Positions 1 through 5,858 of a stretch of DNA of 5,858 bases are shown in pieces (position 1 is the stretch's first letter; the number at the start of each line of letters is the position of its first letter). The notes under the pieces are model-generated. The model was not told the origin of the DNA. It saw nothing but the letters and a program-made list of their open reading frames with translations, and made no database searches. A program made the position numbers and the translations under genes. The stretch covers positions 1-5,858 of the forward strand of contig DCBA01000072.1 of the NCBI GenBank assembly GCA_002313255.1. The letters are read 5' to 3'. Source of the DNA: Gammaproteobacteria bacterium UBA1119 (GTDB lineage Bacteria; Pseudomonadota; Gammaproteobacteria; Pseudomonadales; Azotimanducaceae).

Positions 1-860
1 AAAATGGGCGCGTCTTCATCCTTGTTGATCGCCACAATCACTTTCGAATCCTTCATACCCGCGAGATGCTGTATCGCGCCCGATATCCCCACCGCGATAT
101 AAAGATCTGGGGCGACAATCTTCCCAGTCTGACCTACCTGCATGTCGTTCGGAACAAACCCAGCGTCCACGGCAGCGCGAGACGCACCGATCGCCGCGCC
201 AAGCTTGTCGGCTATCCCTTCGAGCAATTGGAAATTTTCACCATTCTGCATCCCTCGACCGCCCGAGATAACGATCTCCGCTGCGGTCAATTCAGGCCGT
301 TCGGATTTGGCAATTTCTTCACCCACAAAGGTGGAAAGGGTTGCGTCGCAAACGCTATCGACCGATTCGATCGACGCACCACCTCCCTCGCCGGTAACCG
401 GATCGAAACCGGTACCTCGCACAGAAATTACTTTTCTCGCATCACTGGATTGCACGGTAGCAATCGCATTACCTGCATAGATAGGCCGCTTAAACGTGTC
501 CGCCGAATCAACGGCAATGATGTCCGAAATCATTTGCACGTCGAGTATCGCCGCTGCCCGCGGCAAAAAATTCTTCCCCGTGGTGGTGTGAGCAGCCAGG
601 ACATGATCGTACTCTTCGGCGAGTTCAGCGATAAGTAACGCCATGTTCTCGGCAAGAGCATTTTCATAAGCCGGATTGTCGGCCAGGCGCACCCGCGTAA
701 CACCAGGGATTTTGGACGCCTCGTCAGCAACCGTTTGGCAACCGCTGCCGGCAACCAGCAAATCAATCTCCCCGCCAATTTCGATGGCTGCAGCAACGAC
801 ACTCAACGTCACGGGGCGAAGTACAGAATTGTCGTGTTCCGTTATAACCAAAATGCTCAT
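1..860 (-). CDS. etfA: Electron transfer flavoprotein subunit alpha (EtfA), 3' end cut off by the window
   Basis: This is the FAD-binding alpha subunit of ETF, the soluble heterodimer that carries electrons from acyl-CoA and other dehydrogenases to ETF-QO. I translated it by hand from ATG at 860 to base 1: 286 uninterrupted codons starting [11 protein letters not shown]. An N-terminal ETF domain is followed by the C-terminal FAD domain from about residue 188 ([16 protein letters not shown]). FAD-contact motifs are visible: [11 protein letters not shown] (225-235), QVGQTGK (241-247) and the family signature [16 protein letters not shown] (253-268), then VIVAIN (274-279). The family is usually about 310 residues, so roughly 20-25 C-terminal residues lie outside the window; no damage is seen. 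The start codon overlaps the etfB stop as ATGA, so the pair is probably translationally coupled and made in equal amounts. The identification is firm; only the end is unseen. Confidence 0.97.
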   Translation of the reverse strand, partial: MSILVITEHDNSVLRPVTLSVVAAAIEIGGEIDLLVAGSGCQTVADEASKIPGVTRVRLADNPAYENALAENMALLIAELAEEYDHVLAAHTTTGKNFLPRAAAILDVQMISDIIAVDSADTFKRPIYAGNAIATVQSSDARKVISVRGTGFDPVTGEGGGASIESVDSVCDATLSTFVGEEIAKSERPELTAAEIVISGGRGMQNGENFQLLEGIADKLGAAIGASRAAVDAGFVPNDMQVGQTGKIVAPDLYIAVGISGAIQHLAGMKDSKVIVAINKDEDAPI

Positions 861-1609
861 TCGATCACCTTCGCTTCATGACGCAATTTATCCACCAGCT
901 CATCGACACTCTCGACCTTGATACCCGCTGCCCTTTCTGGTGGTGGCGCTACATTCAGAACCGTCGTACGCGCCCCAACATCGACACCGAGATCTCCCGG
1001 TGATGTGACATCCATAGGTTTTTTCTTGGCTTTCATGATGTTGGGTAGCGATGCATAACGCGGTGTGTTGAGGCGTAAATCCGTACTAATGGCGACAGGT
1101 AAAGACAGCAGAACGGTTTGTAGACCACCGTCAATCTCACGCACCACTTCCGCCTTGCCGTCGGTAATACGCAGCTCCGATGCAAACGTACCTTGCGCTA
1201 TTCCGGTCAGCGCCGCGAACATCTGGCCAGTCTGCCCATTGTCGCTGTCGATGCTCTGTTTCCCGAAGATGACGATTTCGGGTCGTTCTTGCTCGTAGAT
1301 CGCCTCCAACACCTTGGCGATGGCCAACGGCTCTAATTCCTCGTCGGTCTCAACTAAGATCGCCCGGTCCGCCCCCAAGGCCAAGCACGTGCGAAGCTGT
1401 TCTTTACACTGGGAAGCGCCCACAGATACCGCAATGACTTCCGTCGCGATATCCGCTTCTTTTAGTCGAACGGCTTCTTCGATGCCAATTTCGCAAAATG
1501 GATTAACCGCCATTTTTACGTTAGCCAAATCCATGCCCGTCCCATCGGACTTAACTCTCACTTTGACGTTGGCGTCGACGACGCGCTTAACGGGTACCAG
1601 TACCTTCAT
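857..1609 (-). CDS. etfB: Electron transfer flavoprotein subunit beta (EtfB)
   Basis: This is the beta subunit of ETF. It packs against EtfA, binds AMP structurally and carries the loop that docks partner dehydrogenases. I chose ATG at 1609, giving 250 residues beginning [18 protein letters not shown], which is the normal family start and length. A TTG at 1654 would add 15 residues of no family likeness and is rejected. Visible motifs: [18 protein letters not shown] (33-50), the nucleotide-binding DSDNGQTGQ (121-129), and the ETF-beta signature from about 157 to 198 (IDGGLQTV, then [22 protein letters not shown]), which includes the recognition loop. The loop leucine is probably Leu188 in LPNIM, by analogy with the human protein. 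The upstream Shine-Dalgarno match is weak (GGA in TTTGGATATTC before ATG). It is the first gene of the etfBA operon, overlaps etfA by 4 bases and is divergent from ETF-QO. It belongs to group I (non-bifurcating, respiratory) ETF, inferred from the motif set and the ETF-QO neighbour. Confidence 0.97.
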   Translation of the reverse strand: MKVLVPVKRVVDANVKVRVKSDGTGMDLANVKMAVNPFCEIGIEEAVRLKEADIATEVIAVSVGASQCKEQLRTCLALGADRAILVETDEELEPLAIAKVLEAIYEQERPEIVIFGKQSIDSDNGQTGQMFAALTGIAQGTFASELRITDGKAEVVREIDGGLQTVLLSLPVAISTDLRLNTPRYASLPNIMKAKKKPMDVTSPGDLGVDVGARTTVLNVAPPPERAAGIKVESVDELVDKLRHEAKVIE

Positions 1610-1670
1610 GAATATCCAAAGTCTGCTGCTGGAAAAACCGATCGAAATTACCAATGGACTACGCTAAAGC

Positions 1671-1685
1671 ATCGTCATCGACGAT
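1671..1685. repeat. 15-bp inverted repeat in the etf divergent region, possible operator
   Basis: ATCGTC (1671-1676) and GACGAT (1680-1685) are perfect inverted 6-bp arms around the 3-base spacer ATC. If the plus-strand TATAAT at 1720 is a real -10, the palindrome centre lies about 54 bp upstream of the expected start, a position used by activators. It lies about 69 bp upstream of the etfB start. I do not recognise it as the site of a known regulator. A 6-bp palindrome can occur by chance, so the operator role is tentative. Confidence 0.3.
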
Positions 1686-1719
1686 CCGGTCGAGCGCGGT
1701 ATTCTCCTACATTGCACCT

Positions 1720-1725
1720 TATAAT
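1720..1725 (+). promoter_or_regulatory. Candidate -10 box for the ETF-QO gene
   Basis: TATAAT is an exact sigma-70 -10 consensus placed 27 bases before the GTG start. It would give a leader of about 20 nt that contains the Shine-Dalgarno sequence. The hexamers 16, 17 or 18 bp upstream match TTGACA at no more than two positions, and there is no extended -10 TGn. If real, this promoter likely needs an activator. Confidence 0.45.
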
Positions 1726-1741
1726 TCAGCAACTTTGCGGT

Positions 1742-1746
1742 AGGGG
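1742..1746 (+). promoter_or_regulatory. Shine-Dalgarno sequence that supports the GTG start of ETF-QO
   Basis: AGGGG lies 6 bases before GTG 1753, an ideal spacing. The next in-frame start, ATG 1777, has no comparable purine stretch just upstream (it follows GCGAATCC). This decides for the GTG. Confidence 0.65.
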
Positions 1747-1752
1747 CGTCGG

Positions 1753-3411
1753 GTGGAAGAACAAACACGCGAATCCATGGAATTCGATGTCGTGATCGTT
1801 GGCGGTGGACCTGCCGGACTCAGCGCTGCGATTCGGCTCATGCAACTCGGCGCCGAATACGACCACGAAATATCCGTGTGCCTCGTTGAAAAAGGTAGCG
1901 AGATCGGCGCCCACATTCTCTCAGGCGCGGTCTTCGTACCCAAAGCACTCGACGAATTATTTCCGGATTGGAAGGACATGGATGCGCCGGTTTCAAATCC
2001 TGTGACTGCGGACGAGTACTACTTTCTGTTGAACGAAACGATCAAGATCCCGTTACCCAAAGTCCTTATCCCCAAGCCTTTACACAACAGCGGAAACTAT
2101 GCGCTGTCCCTTAGCAATCTATGTCGGTGGCTCGGCGAACAAGCCGAGGCACTCGGCGTTAACGTTTTCCCTGGTTTCGCCGCATCGGAGATCCTGTTTG
2201 ACGACAACGGCCGCGTCAACGGCGTTGCCACAGGCGACATGGGCGTAAGCAGTACGGGCGATGAAAAACCAACCTACCAACCAGGCTACGAACTTCGTGC
2301 CAAATACACGCTCTTTGCCGAAGGTTGCCGCGGACACCTAGGCAAGCAGCTTTTGCAGCGCTTCGAACTCGATGCAAGCAGCGGCACCCAGCACTACGCT
2401 ATCGGACTGAAGGAGCTATGGGATATTCCACCTGAGAAAGCTCAGCCCGGAAAAGTCGTTCATGCATTAGGTTGGCCATTGGGCCGGTTCGCTGGTACCG
2501 GCGGTGGCAGTTTCCTTTATCACCTCGAGAACAATCAGGTCTCTCTTGGTCTCATCGTCGATCTCAGTTATTCAAACCCCTACTTGAGCCCCTTTGATGA
2601 AATGCAGCGCTGGAAGCATCACCCTGCCATCGCCAGCCATTTGTCCGGCGGAAGGCGCGTGGCATACGGTGCACGAGCCATCGTAAAAGGTGGGTTTCCC
2701 GCGCTTCCGAAATTAACGTTTCCTGGTGGTGCGCTGATCGGAGACGACGCTGGTTTTCTGAACGTGCTTAAAGTGAAGGGCAGCCATACCGCCATGAAGT
2801 CGGGCATGCTCGGTGCAGAAGCTGTATTCGAAGCCGTCCGTTCTGGGTCGACTGTTGCCGACATCGATCTCCAGGAGCGCTTTGAGTCTTCCTGGCTCTA
2901 CGACGAGCTCTATTGCTCGCGAAATGCGGGACCAGCATTGCACAAATTCGGGATGTTCTTTGGTTCGGCTTACAGCGTATTTGAGCAAGCGTTCACGCGG
3001 GGGAAACATCCATTCACGCTGCGCGATAAAATACCTGATCACGACACCTTGAAGCCCGCCGCCGATTGCAACCCAATTGATTACCCGAAACCCGATGGAA
3101 CACTCTCCTTCGACAAGCTCTCGAGCGTTTTCCTTTCAAGTACGATTCACGAGGAAGATCAACCCTGCCATCTCACACTAACGGATCCCGATATCCCTAT
3201 TCGCGACAATCTGCCCAAGTACGCGGAACCTGCCCAACTATACTGTCCAGCGGGTGTCTACGAAGTGGTCGAGGAAAACGGGTCTCCTCGTTTCCAAATC
3301 AATGCGCAAAATTGCGTGCACTGCAAAACCTGTGACATTAAAGATCCTGCACAGAACATTACGTGGGTGGTCCCGGAAGGAACCGGCGGGCCCAACTACC
3401 CGAACATGTAA
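1753..3411 (+). CDS. Electron transfer flavoprotein:ubiquinone oxidoreductase (ETF-QO)
   Basis: This 552-residue inner-membrane-associated iron-sulfur flavoprotein takes electrons from reduced ETF and passes them to ubiquinone. It starts at GTG 1753, supported by AGGGG at 1742-1746; starting at ATG 1777 would remove only 8 residues. The N-terminal dinucleotide-binding motif is FDVVIVGGGPAGLSAA (11-26, GGGPAG at 17-22). A second FAD-contact motif, GALIGDDAGFLN, is at 326-337 and is followed by the conserved KVKGSHTAMKSG. The C-terminal ferredoxin-like segment supplies four cysteines for one 4Fe-4S cluster: Cys498 (CPAGVY) and Cys521, Cys524 and Cys527 (CVHCKTC). The protein ends in the family-typical PNYPNM. 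Length and all motifs agree with an intact bacterial ETF-QO. It is divergent from etfBA, its direct electron donor, and converges on the DUF1285 gene with no clear terminator between them. No unusual residues were seen. Confidence 0.97.
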   Translation: MEEQTRESMEFDVVIVGGGPAGLSAAIRLMQLGAEYDHEISVCLVEKGSEIGAHILSGAVFVPKALDELFPDWKDMDAPVSNPVTADEYYFLLNETIKIPLPKVLIPKPLHNSGNYALSLSNLCRWLGEQAEALGVNVFPGFAASEILFDDNGRVNGVATGDMGVSSTGDEKPTYQPGYELRAKYTLFAEGCRGHLGKQLLQRFELDASSGTQHYAIGLKELWDIPPEKAQPGKVVHALGWPLGRFAGTGGGSFLYHLENNQVSLGLIVDLSYSNPYLSPFDEMQRWKHHPAIASHLSGGRRVAYGARAIVKGGFPALPKLTFPGGALIGDDAGFLNVLKVKGSHTAMKSGMLGAEAVFEAVRSGSTVADIDLQERFESSWLYDELYCSRNAGPALHKFGMFFGSAYSVFEQAFTRGKHPFTLRDKIPDHDTLKPAADCNPIDYPKPDGTLSFDKLSSVFLSSTIHEEDQPCHLTLTDPDIPIRDNLPKYAEPAQLYCPAGVYEVVEENGSPRFQINAQNCVHCKTCDIKDPAQNITWVVPEGTGGPNYPNM

Positions 3412-3440
3412 TAGGCCAGTTTCGTCATAACGACCAATGT
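3412..3440. other. 29-bp convergent intergenic gap without a recognisable terminator
   Basis: The ETF-QO stop (3409-3411) and the DUF1285 stop (3443-3441 on the minus strand) are 29 bases apart. The only inverted repeat here is TCGT (3422-3425) with ACGA (3430-3433), a 4-bp AT-balanced stem without a T tract, too weak for an intrinsic terminator. Transcripts from both sides probably overlap or end by Rho. Confidence 0.6.
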
Positions 3441-3992
3441 TTATCGCTCGTCTTCCATCTTCGCTTGGCCCAGAACGAACCGGGCCCCTGCACTCCAGAC
3501 ACACAACTCGTCGGCATCCTCATCTTCCACAAGTTCGACGAGTCGGTAGTAAACGCTACGTGCAACTAACGCCTCCAGTCCATCGCGAACCATCAGATAC
3601 GGCTTAGATCCCGTATGACTCGAACCCATTCTGAGTGGGTGATCTTTACTAGCAACAACGTGGTCATCGCAATTGGTGGTGAAGAGCAGCGACTGGTCGC
3701 GACCCGTACCGGCGACTTCCATGGCGATCGCTCCAAACGGCGCATCTTCGACAACAATACGGAGTTTTTCCACGGGCGTGACCAAATAATAGTCATCGTC
3801 CTCACGACGCAAGATGGTCGAAAAAAGTCGCGAAATCGCACGACGCTTGATCTCCGTTCCTTCATGAAACCAAATCCCGTCCGCACGAATACGGATATCA
3901 ATTTCCCCGACGCGATCGGGCGCCCACGTAGCAACGGGCGGGAGCGTCTGTTCACGAGCAAGTCGGAGTAACCGCTCGTATTCCTCAGACAC
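3441..3992 (-). CDS. DUF1285 family protein of unknown function
   Basis: This 183-residue soluble protein is recognised as DUF1285 (Pfam PF06938) by its core order: PPVATWAPDRVGEIDIRI (18-35), DGIWFHEGTEI (38-48), RLFSTILRRE (55-64), DDYYLVTPVEKL (66-77) and VEDAPFGAIAMEV (81-93). Crystal structures of the family exist, and a role in signalling has been suggested from its fold, but no biochemical function is established to my knowledge. There is no signal peptide or membrane segment, so it is probably cytoplasmic. It starts at GTG 3992, only 7 bases after the stop of the MoaA-like gene, whose last codons supply purines (GGATAAGAG) for ribosome binding. Co-transcription is therefore very likely, and translational coupling is plausible. 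After about residue 100 I see no motif I can interpret. Family assignment is confident; function is unknown. Confidence 0.88.
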   Translation of the reverse strand: MSEEYERLLRLAREQTLPPVATWAPDRVGEIDIRIRADGIWFHEGTEIKRRAISRLFSTILRREDDDYYLVTPVEKLRIVVEDAPFGAIAMEVAGTGRDQSLLFTTNCDDHVVASKDHPLRMGSSHTGSKPYLMVRDGLEALVARSVYYRLVELVEDEDADELCVWSAGARFVLGQAKMEDER

Positions 3993-3999
3993 TTATCTC

Positions 4000-4965
4000 T
4001 TATCCGCCAATGAACTTCATGACGGTGACTTCACCACTAAACGCGAGGTTTTGTTTATCGGCAAGCGCGTTTCGCAAAATCTCCTGCAGTGCATTCAACG
4101 CTAAATGGAAAGGTTGACTAAGAAGTGGACGGATATCGTGGCATTCGGTGTTGGACAGGCAGCCATATAGATAGCCATTGGAAGAAAGCCGAAGCCGTGT
4201 ACATGCACTGCAAAACGGCTCACTTTCATTCGCAATAATGCCAAAGTGCCCATGGCCTGGAATTTCATATCGTATCGAGGTGGAGTCATAGGCGGCATCG
4301 GTCCGAACAAATTCATAACGGGCGCTGATTGCATCCAACAACTCGTCCATACCAATAAAGTCACGCGTATAGCCAGCGTTGTGCTTCAGATGGCCCATGT
4401 TCATGAGTTCGATGAATCGAAGTTCGATACCGCGTTCTAGGCAATAGTCCAACATCGGCAAGACTTGCTCAGCATTGGCGGTACGCATCGGAACCATGTT
4501 CACCTTAACCTTGATGTGCGCATCCAGCATCAACTCGATGCCTTGCAAAACCGTCGCGAGGTCGCCGCCCCGCGCAATGGCTCGAAATCGATTTGCGTCC
4601 AACGTATCAAGACTGACATTGATCCGTTTAAGACCTGAATTCACCAGCAGATCCGCTTTTCGCGGGAGCAACTGGCCGTTGGTCGTCAACGCGACATCAT
4701 GAAGCGGCAACGCCATCACACCAGGGATGATTTCGTCAAACTTTGGCGACAACAACGGTTCACCACCGGTAATGCGAAGTTTTTCGATTCCAGCTCCATG
4801 CACCAACAGCGAAACCGCCCGCACCATCTCCTCCCCCTCGAGTTCAGCCGATGCAGCCTGCAATCGCTTCCCATCAGGGACACAGTAGGTGCAGGCATAA
4901 TTACACGCTGCCGTCAGACTGAGACGTAGATTGCGAAAACGCCGGCCTTGTTTGTCAACAATCAT
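4000..4965 (-). CDS. moaA: MoaA-type radical SAM protein (GTP 3',8-cyclase or close paralogue)
   Basis: MoaA converts GTP to 3',8-cyclo-7,8-dihydro-GTP, the first committed step of molybdenum cofactor synthesis. This 321-residue protein has the radical SAM cluster motif C21-x3-C25-x2-C28, the SAM-binding ITGGEPLL (65-72), TTNGQLL (94-100), INVSLDTLD (115-123), LRFIELM (182-188), a second 4Fe-4S motif C252-x2-C255-x13-C269, and a terminal Gly-Gly (FIGG). Arg14, Arg257 and Arg259 match in spacing the three arginines known to matter for GTP binding in Staphylococcus aureus MoaA. Departures from the usual consensus are TAAC-NYAC before the cluster (usually TDRC-NFRC), ELMNMG (usually E-x-MPMG) and a changed tail before the Gly-Gly. 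The length is slightly below the usual 325-340. It starts at ATG 4965 with AGGG (4976-4973) 7 bases upstream. It leads an apparent operon with the DUF1285 gene. No other molybdopterin gene is in view, so a second MoaA copy or changed substrate is possible. The radical SAM/MoaA fold is certain; the exact reaction is less so. Confidence 0.85.
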   Translation of the reverse strand: MIVDKQGRRFRNLRLSLTAACNYACTYCVPDGKRLQAASAELEGEEMVRAVSLLVHGAGIEKLRITGGEPLLSPKFDEIIPGVMALPLHDVALTTNGQLLPRKADLLVNSGLKRINVSLDTLDANRFRAIARGGDLATVLQGIELMLDAHIKVKVNMVPMRTANAEQVLPMLDYCLERGIELRFIELMNMGHLKHNAGYTRDFIGMDELLDAISARYEFVRTDAAYDSTSIRYEIPGHGHFGIIANESEPFCSACTRLRLSSNGYLYGCLSNTECHDIRPLLSQPFHLALNALQEILRNALADKQNLAFSGEVTVMKFIGG

Positions 4966-5018
4966 GAGACAACCCTAATAAACGAAAAACATGAGGGAGC
5001 ACGTTAGGATACTACCGC
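4966..5018. promoter_or_regulatory. 53-bp divergent gap between moaA and the cysteine hydrolase gene
   Basis: The gap holds both ribosome binding sites: AGGG (4976-4973, minus strand) for moaA and AGGA (5006-5009, plus strand, 9 bases before ATG) for the hydrolase. It is too short for two full promoters, so at least one must reach into a coding region. For the plus strand the best candidate is TTGTCA (4952-4957, inside moaA, 5 of 6 to the -35 consensus), 18 bp from TAATAA (4976-4981). For the minus strand only a loose -10, TAGTAT (5014-5009), is seen, without a -35. Both calls are weak. Confidence 0.35.
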
Positions 5019-5858
5019 ATGAAACTGGTTTCCCGATTCATCTCTACACCGTTGTCTCGTTGGCTACAACGCCGGCGTCCCCCGAGGATTATCCCGCTTT
5101 CAGACTTCGACCGCATTCGCCATGAACTCAAACCCAGCGACGTGTTGCTGGTTGAAGGACGATCAAGAATCAGTGACGTCATCAAGGTCGTTACCCAAAG
5201 CCCGTGGTCCCACGCCGCGCTCTACATCGGCCGTCTTCACGATATCGAAAACGAGGAGAGCCGCGCCGCGCTATCCCGTCGATCGGCATTTCCGCCGAGT
5301 ACACAGCTCGTCATCGAGAGCCAGTTGGGCGCAGGCACGCTCGTGTGTGCGCTCACGGAGTACGCCGACGACCATGTACGAATTTGTCGACCCGTGGGAC
5401 TTTCGGCTGAAGACGCTCAAACCATCAGCACACACGCCATCAACAGTCTGGGACTTAACTACGATATCCGGCAAATATTTGACCTGGCACGGTTTCTCTT
5501 TCCTTGGGGCATTCTTCCTCGACGTTGGCGATCATCCCTGTTTCGTACACGGGCTGGCTCTGAGACCCGCACGGTCTGCTCGACCATGATCGCCGAAGCG
5601 TTTGCCGCCGTGGAATTTCCGATCCTTCCTCTCGTTCAACGTAGCGAGCAAGATCGTATCCGTCTCTACCGCCGTAACCCAAAACTTTGCACGCCCAGCG
5701 ACTTCGACTATTCACCCTATTTCGAAATCATCAAGTATCCATTTTACGACTTCGCCGACACACCCAGTTACAAACTCCTCCCGTGGACAACGGACCGCGC
5801 CGGGGCGCCGGCTGAAGCGGCAGTTACAGTGCGCGAAAAAAAGGAACCCGAAAACTGA
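5019..5858 (+). CDS. YiiX/YebB-like permuted NlpC/P60 family cysteine hydrolase, substrate unknown
   Basis: This 279-residue protein has the circularly permuted papain-like layout, in which the histidine comes before the cysteine. The first block, LKPSDVLLVEG (37-47), leads through SDVIKVVTQ to SPWSHAALYIG (61-71), where His65 is the likely catalytic base. A second strand, LVIESQLGAGTLV (97-109), contains Glu100, a candidate third polar residue. The nucleophile is probably Cys187 in TVCSTMIAEAF (185-195). A conserved-looking tail follows (FDYSPYFEIIKYPF, 229-242) and then a charged, probably disordered end. The N-terminus (residues 1-27) is basic (RRRPPR at 18-23) with amphipathic character, but lacks the continuous hydrophobic core of a signal peptide, so the protein may be cytoplasmic or bound to the inner face of the membrane. 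Relatives include peptidoglycan-peptide and lipid or amide hydrolases, so the substrate cannot be assigned. It starts at ATG 5019 with AGGA at 5006-5009. The TGA stop is the last codon of the window. Confidence 0.8.
   Translation: MKLVSRFISTPLSRWLQRRRPPRIIPLSDFDRIRHELKPSDVLLVEGRSRISDVIKVVTQSPWSHAALYIGRLHDIENEESRAALSRRSAFPPSTQLVIESQLGAGTLVCALTEYADDHVRICRPVGLSAEDAQTISTHAINSLGLNYDIRQIFDLARFLFPWGILPRRWRSSLFRTRAGSETRTVCSTMIAEAFAAVEFPILPLVQRSEQDRIRLYRRNPKLCTPSDFDYSPYFEIIKYPFYDFADTPSYKLLPWTTDRAGAPAEAAVTVREKKEPEN

Larger units (their letters stand above)
1610..1752. promoter_or_regulatory. Divergent etfBA / ETF-QO intergenic control region
   Basis: These 143 bases lie between two oppositely transcribed operons of one pathway, so both promoters must sit here or slightly inside the coding ends. 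The plus strand has a perfect TATAAT (1720-1725), but I find no good -35 hexamer at 16-18 bp spacing. On the minus strand TTGCTG (1732-1727) is 17 bp from TAGGAG (1709-1704), a mediocre sigma-70 pair for etfB that would overlap the plus-strand -10. A 15-bp imperfect palindrome sits at 1671-1685. That these genes share control is inference from layout. Confidence 0.6.

Noticed and set aside
66..638. A 190-codon plus-strand open frame opposite etfA
   Set aside because: It is fully antisense to the well-conserved etfA coding region, and its translation is Arg/His-rich without recognisable motifs. It is a shadow frame.
1610..1654. A 15-residue N-terminal extension of EtfB from TTG 1654
   Set aside because: The extra residues have no family likeness, and the family normally begins at [10 protein letters not shown], which matches ATG 1609.
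3467..3486. GGCCC / GGGCC inverted repeat with a 10-base loop near the 3' end of the DUF1285 gene, considered as a terminator for ETF-QO
   Set aside because: It lies inside the DUF1285 coding sequence, has only 5-bp arms and has no following T tract on either strand.
3615..3971. A 118-codon plus-strand open frame opposite the DUF1285 gene
   Set aside because: It is antisense to a recognised family over its whole length and has no recognisable domain.
5122..5589. A 155-codon plus-strand frame overlapping the cysteine hydrolase
   Set aside because: It is a +1 shadow of the hydrolase. The catalytic His and Cys motifs read only in the 5019 frame, and the alternative product is Ser/Arg-rich without motifs.
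5836..5842. A run of seven A bases near the end of the hydrolase gene, considered as a programmed slippage site
   Set aside because: It lies a few codons from the stop, so a shift would change only the last residues within the window. There is no stimulatory structure, and what follows cannot be seen.
1..5858. Search for tRNA, rRNA, CRISPR repeats, insertion sequence ends, toxin-antitoxin or phage genes
   Set aside because: Nothing resembling these was seen. The window is almost filled by six ordinary protein genes, and the largest gap is 143 bp.

Overview
This window reads as chromosomal housekeeping DNA from a proteobacterium, most likely a gammaproteobacterium. The main clue is a complete respiratory electron-transfer-flavoprotein module: a group I EtfB/EtfA pair beside an ETF:ubiquinone oxidoreductase with the C-terminal 4Fe-4S segment typical of proteobacteria and mitochondria. 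From memory, the divergent etfBA / ETF-QO layout resembles that of Pseudomonas. The genus cannot be named from this sequence alone. Coding density is high, and I see no tRNA, rRNA, CRISPR array, insertion sequence or prophage.

Layout. On the minus strand, etfB (1609 to 857) runs into etfA (860 to beyond base 1, 3' end cut off) with a 4-base ATGA stop/start overlap. A 143-bp intergenic region (1610-1752) separates this pair from the divergent plus-strand ETF-QO gene (1753-3411). ETF-QO converges on a second minus-strand pair: a MoaA-type radical SAM protein (4965 to 4000) followed 7 bp later by a DUF1285 protein (3992 to 3441). Only 29 bp separate the convergent stop codons. Across a 53-bp gap from moaA lies a divergent plus-strand gene (5019-5858) for a YiiX/YebB-like permuted NlpC/P60 cysteine hydrolase. 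Its stop codon is the last three bases of the window.

How the genes work together. EtfB/EtfA collect electrons from FAD-dependent dehydrogenases (acyl-CoA, amino-acid or choline-derivative oxidation). ETF-QO passes them to ubiquinone in the inner membrane. These three form one pathway and probably share control from the region between them. The moaA-like/DUF1285 pair is probably one transcript. The MoaA-like protein keeps both Fe-S motifs, the key arginines and the C-terminal Gly-Gly, but departs from the textbook MoaA consensus at several positions, and no other molybdopterin gene is in view. The hydrolase has clear His and Cys catalytic candidates but no obvious signal peptide, and its substrate is unknown.

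I found no convincing undescribed multi-gene system. The parts most worth a second look are the divergent MoaA paralogue with its DUF1285 partner, and the YiiX-like hydrolase.
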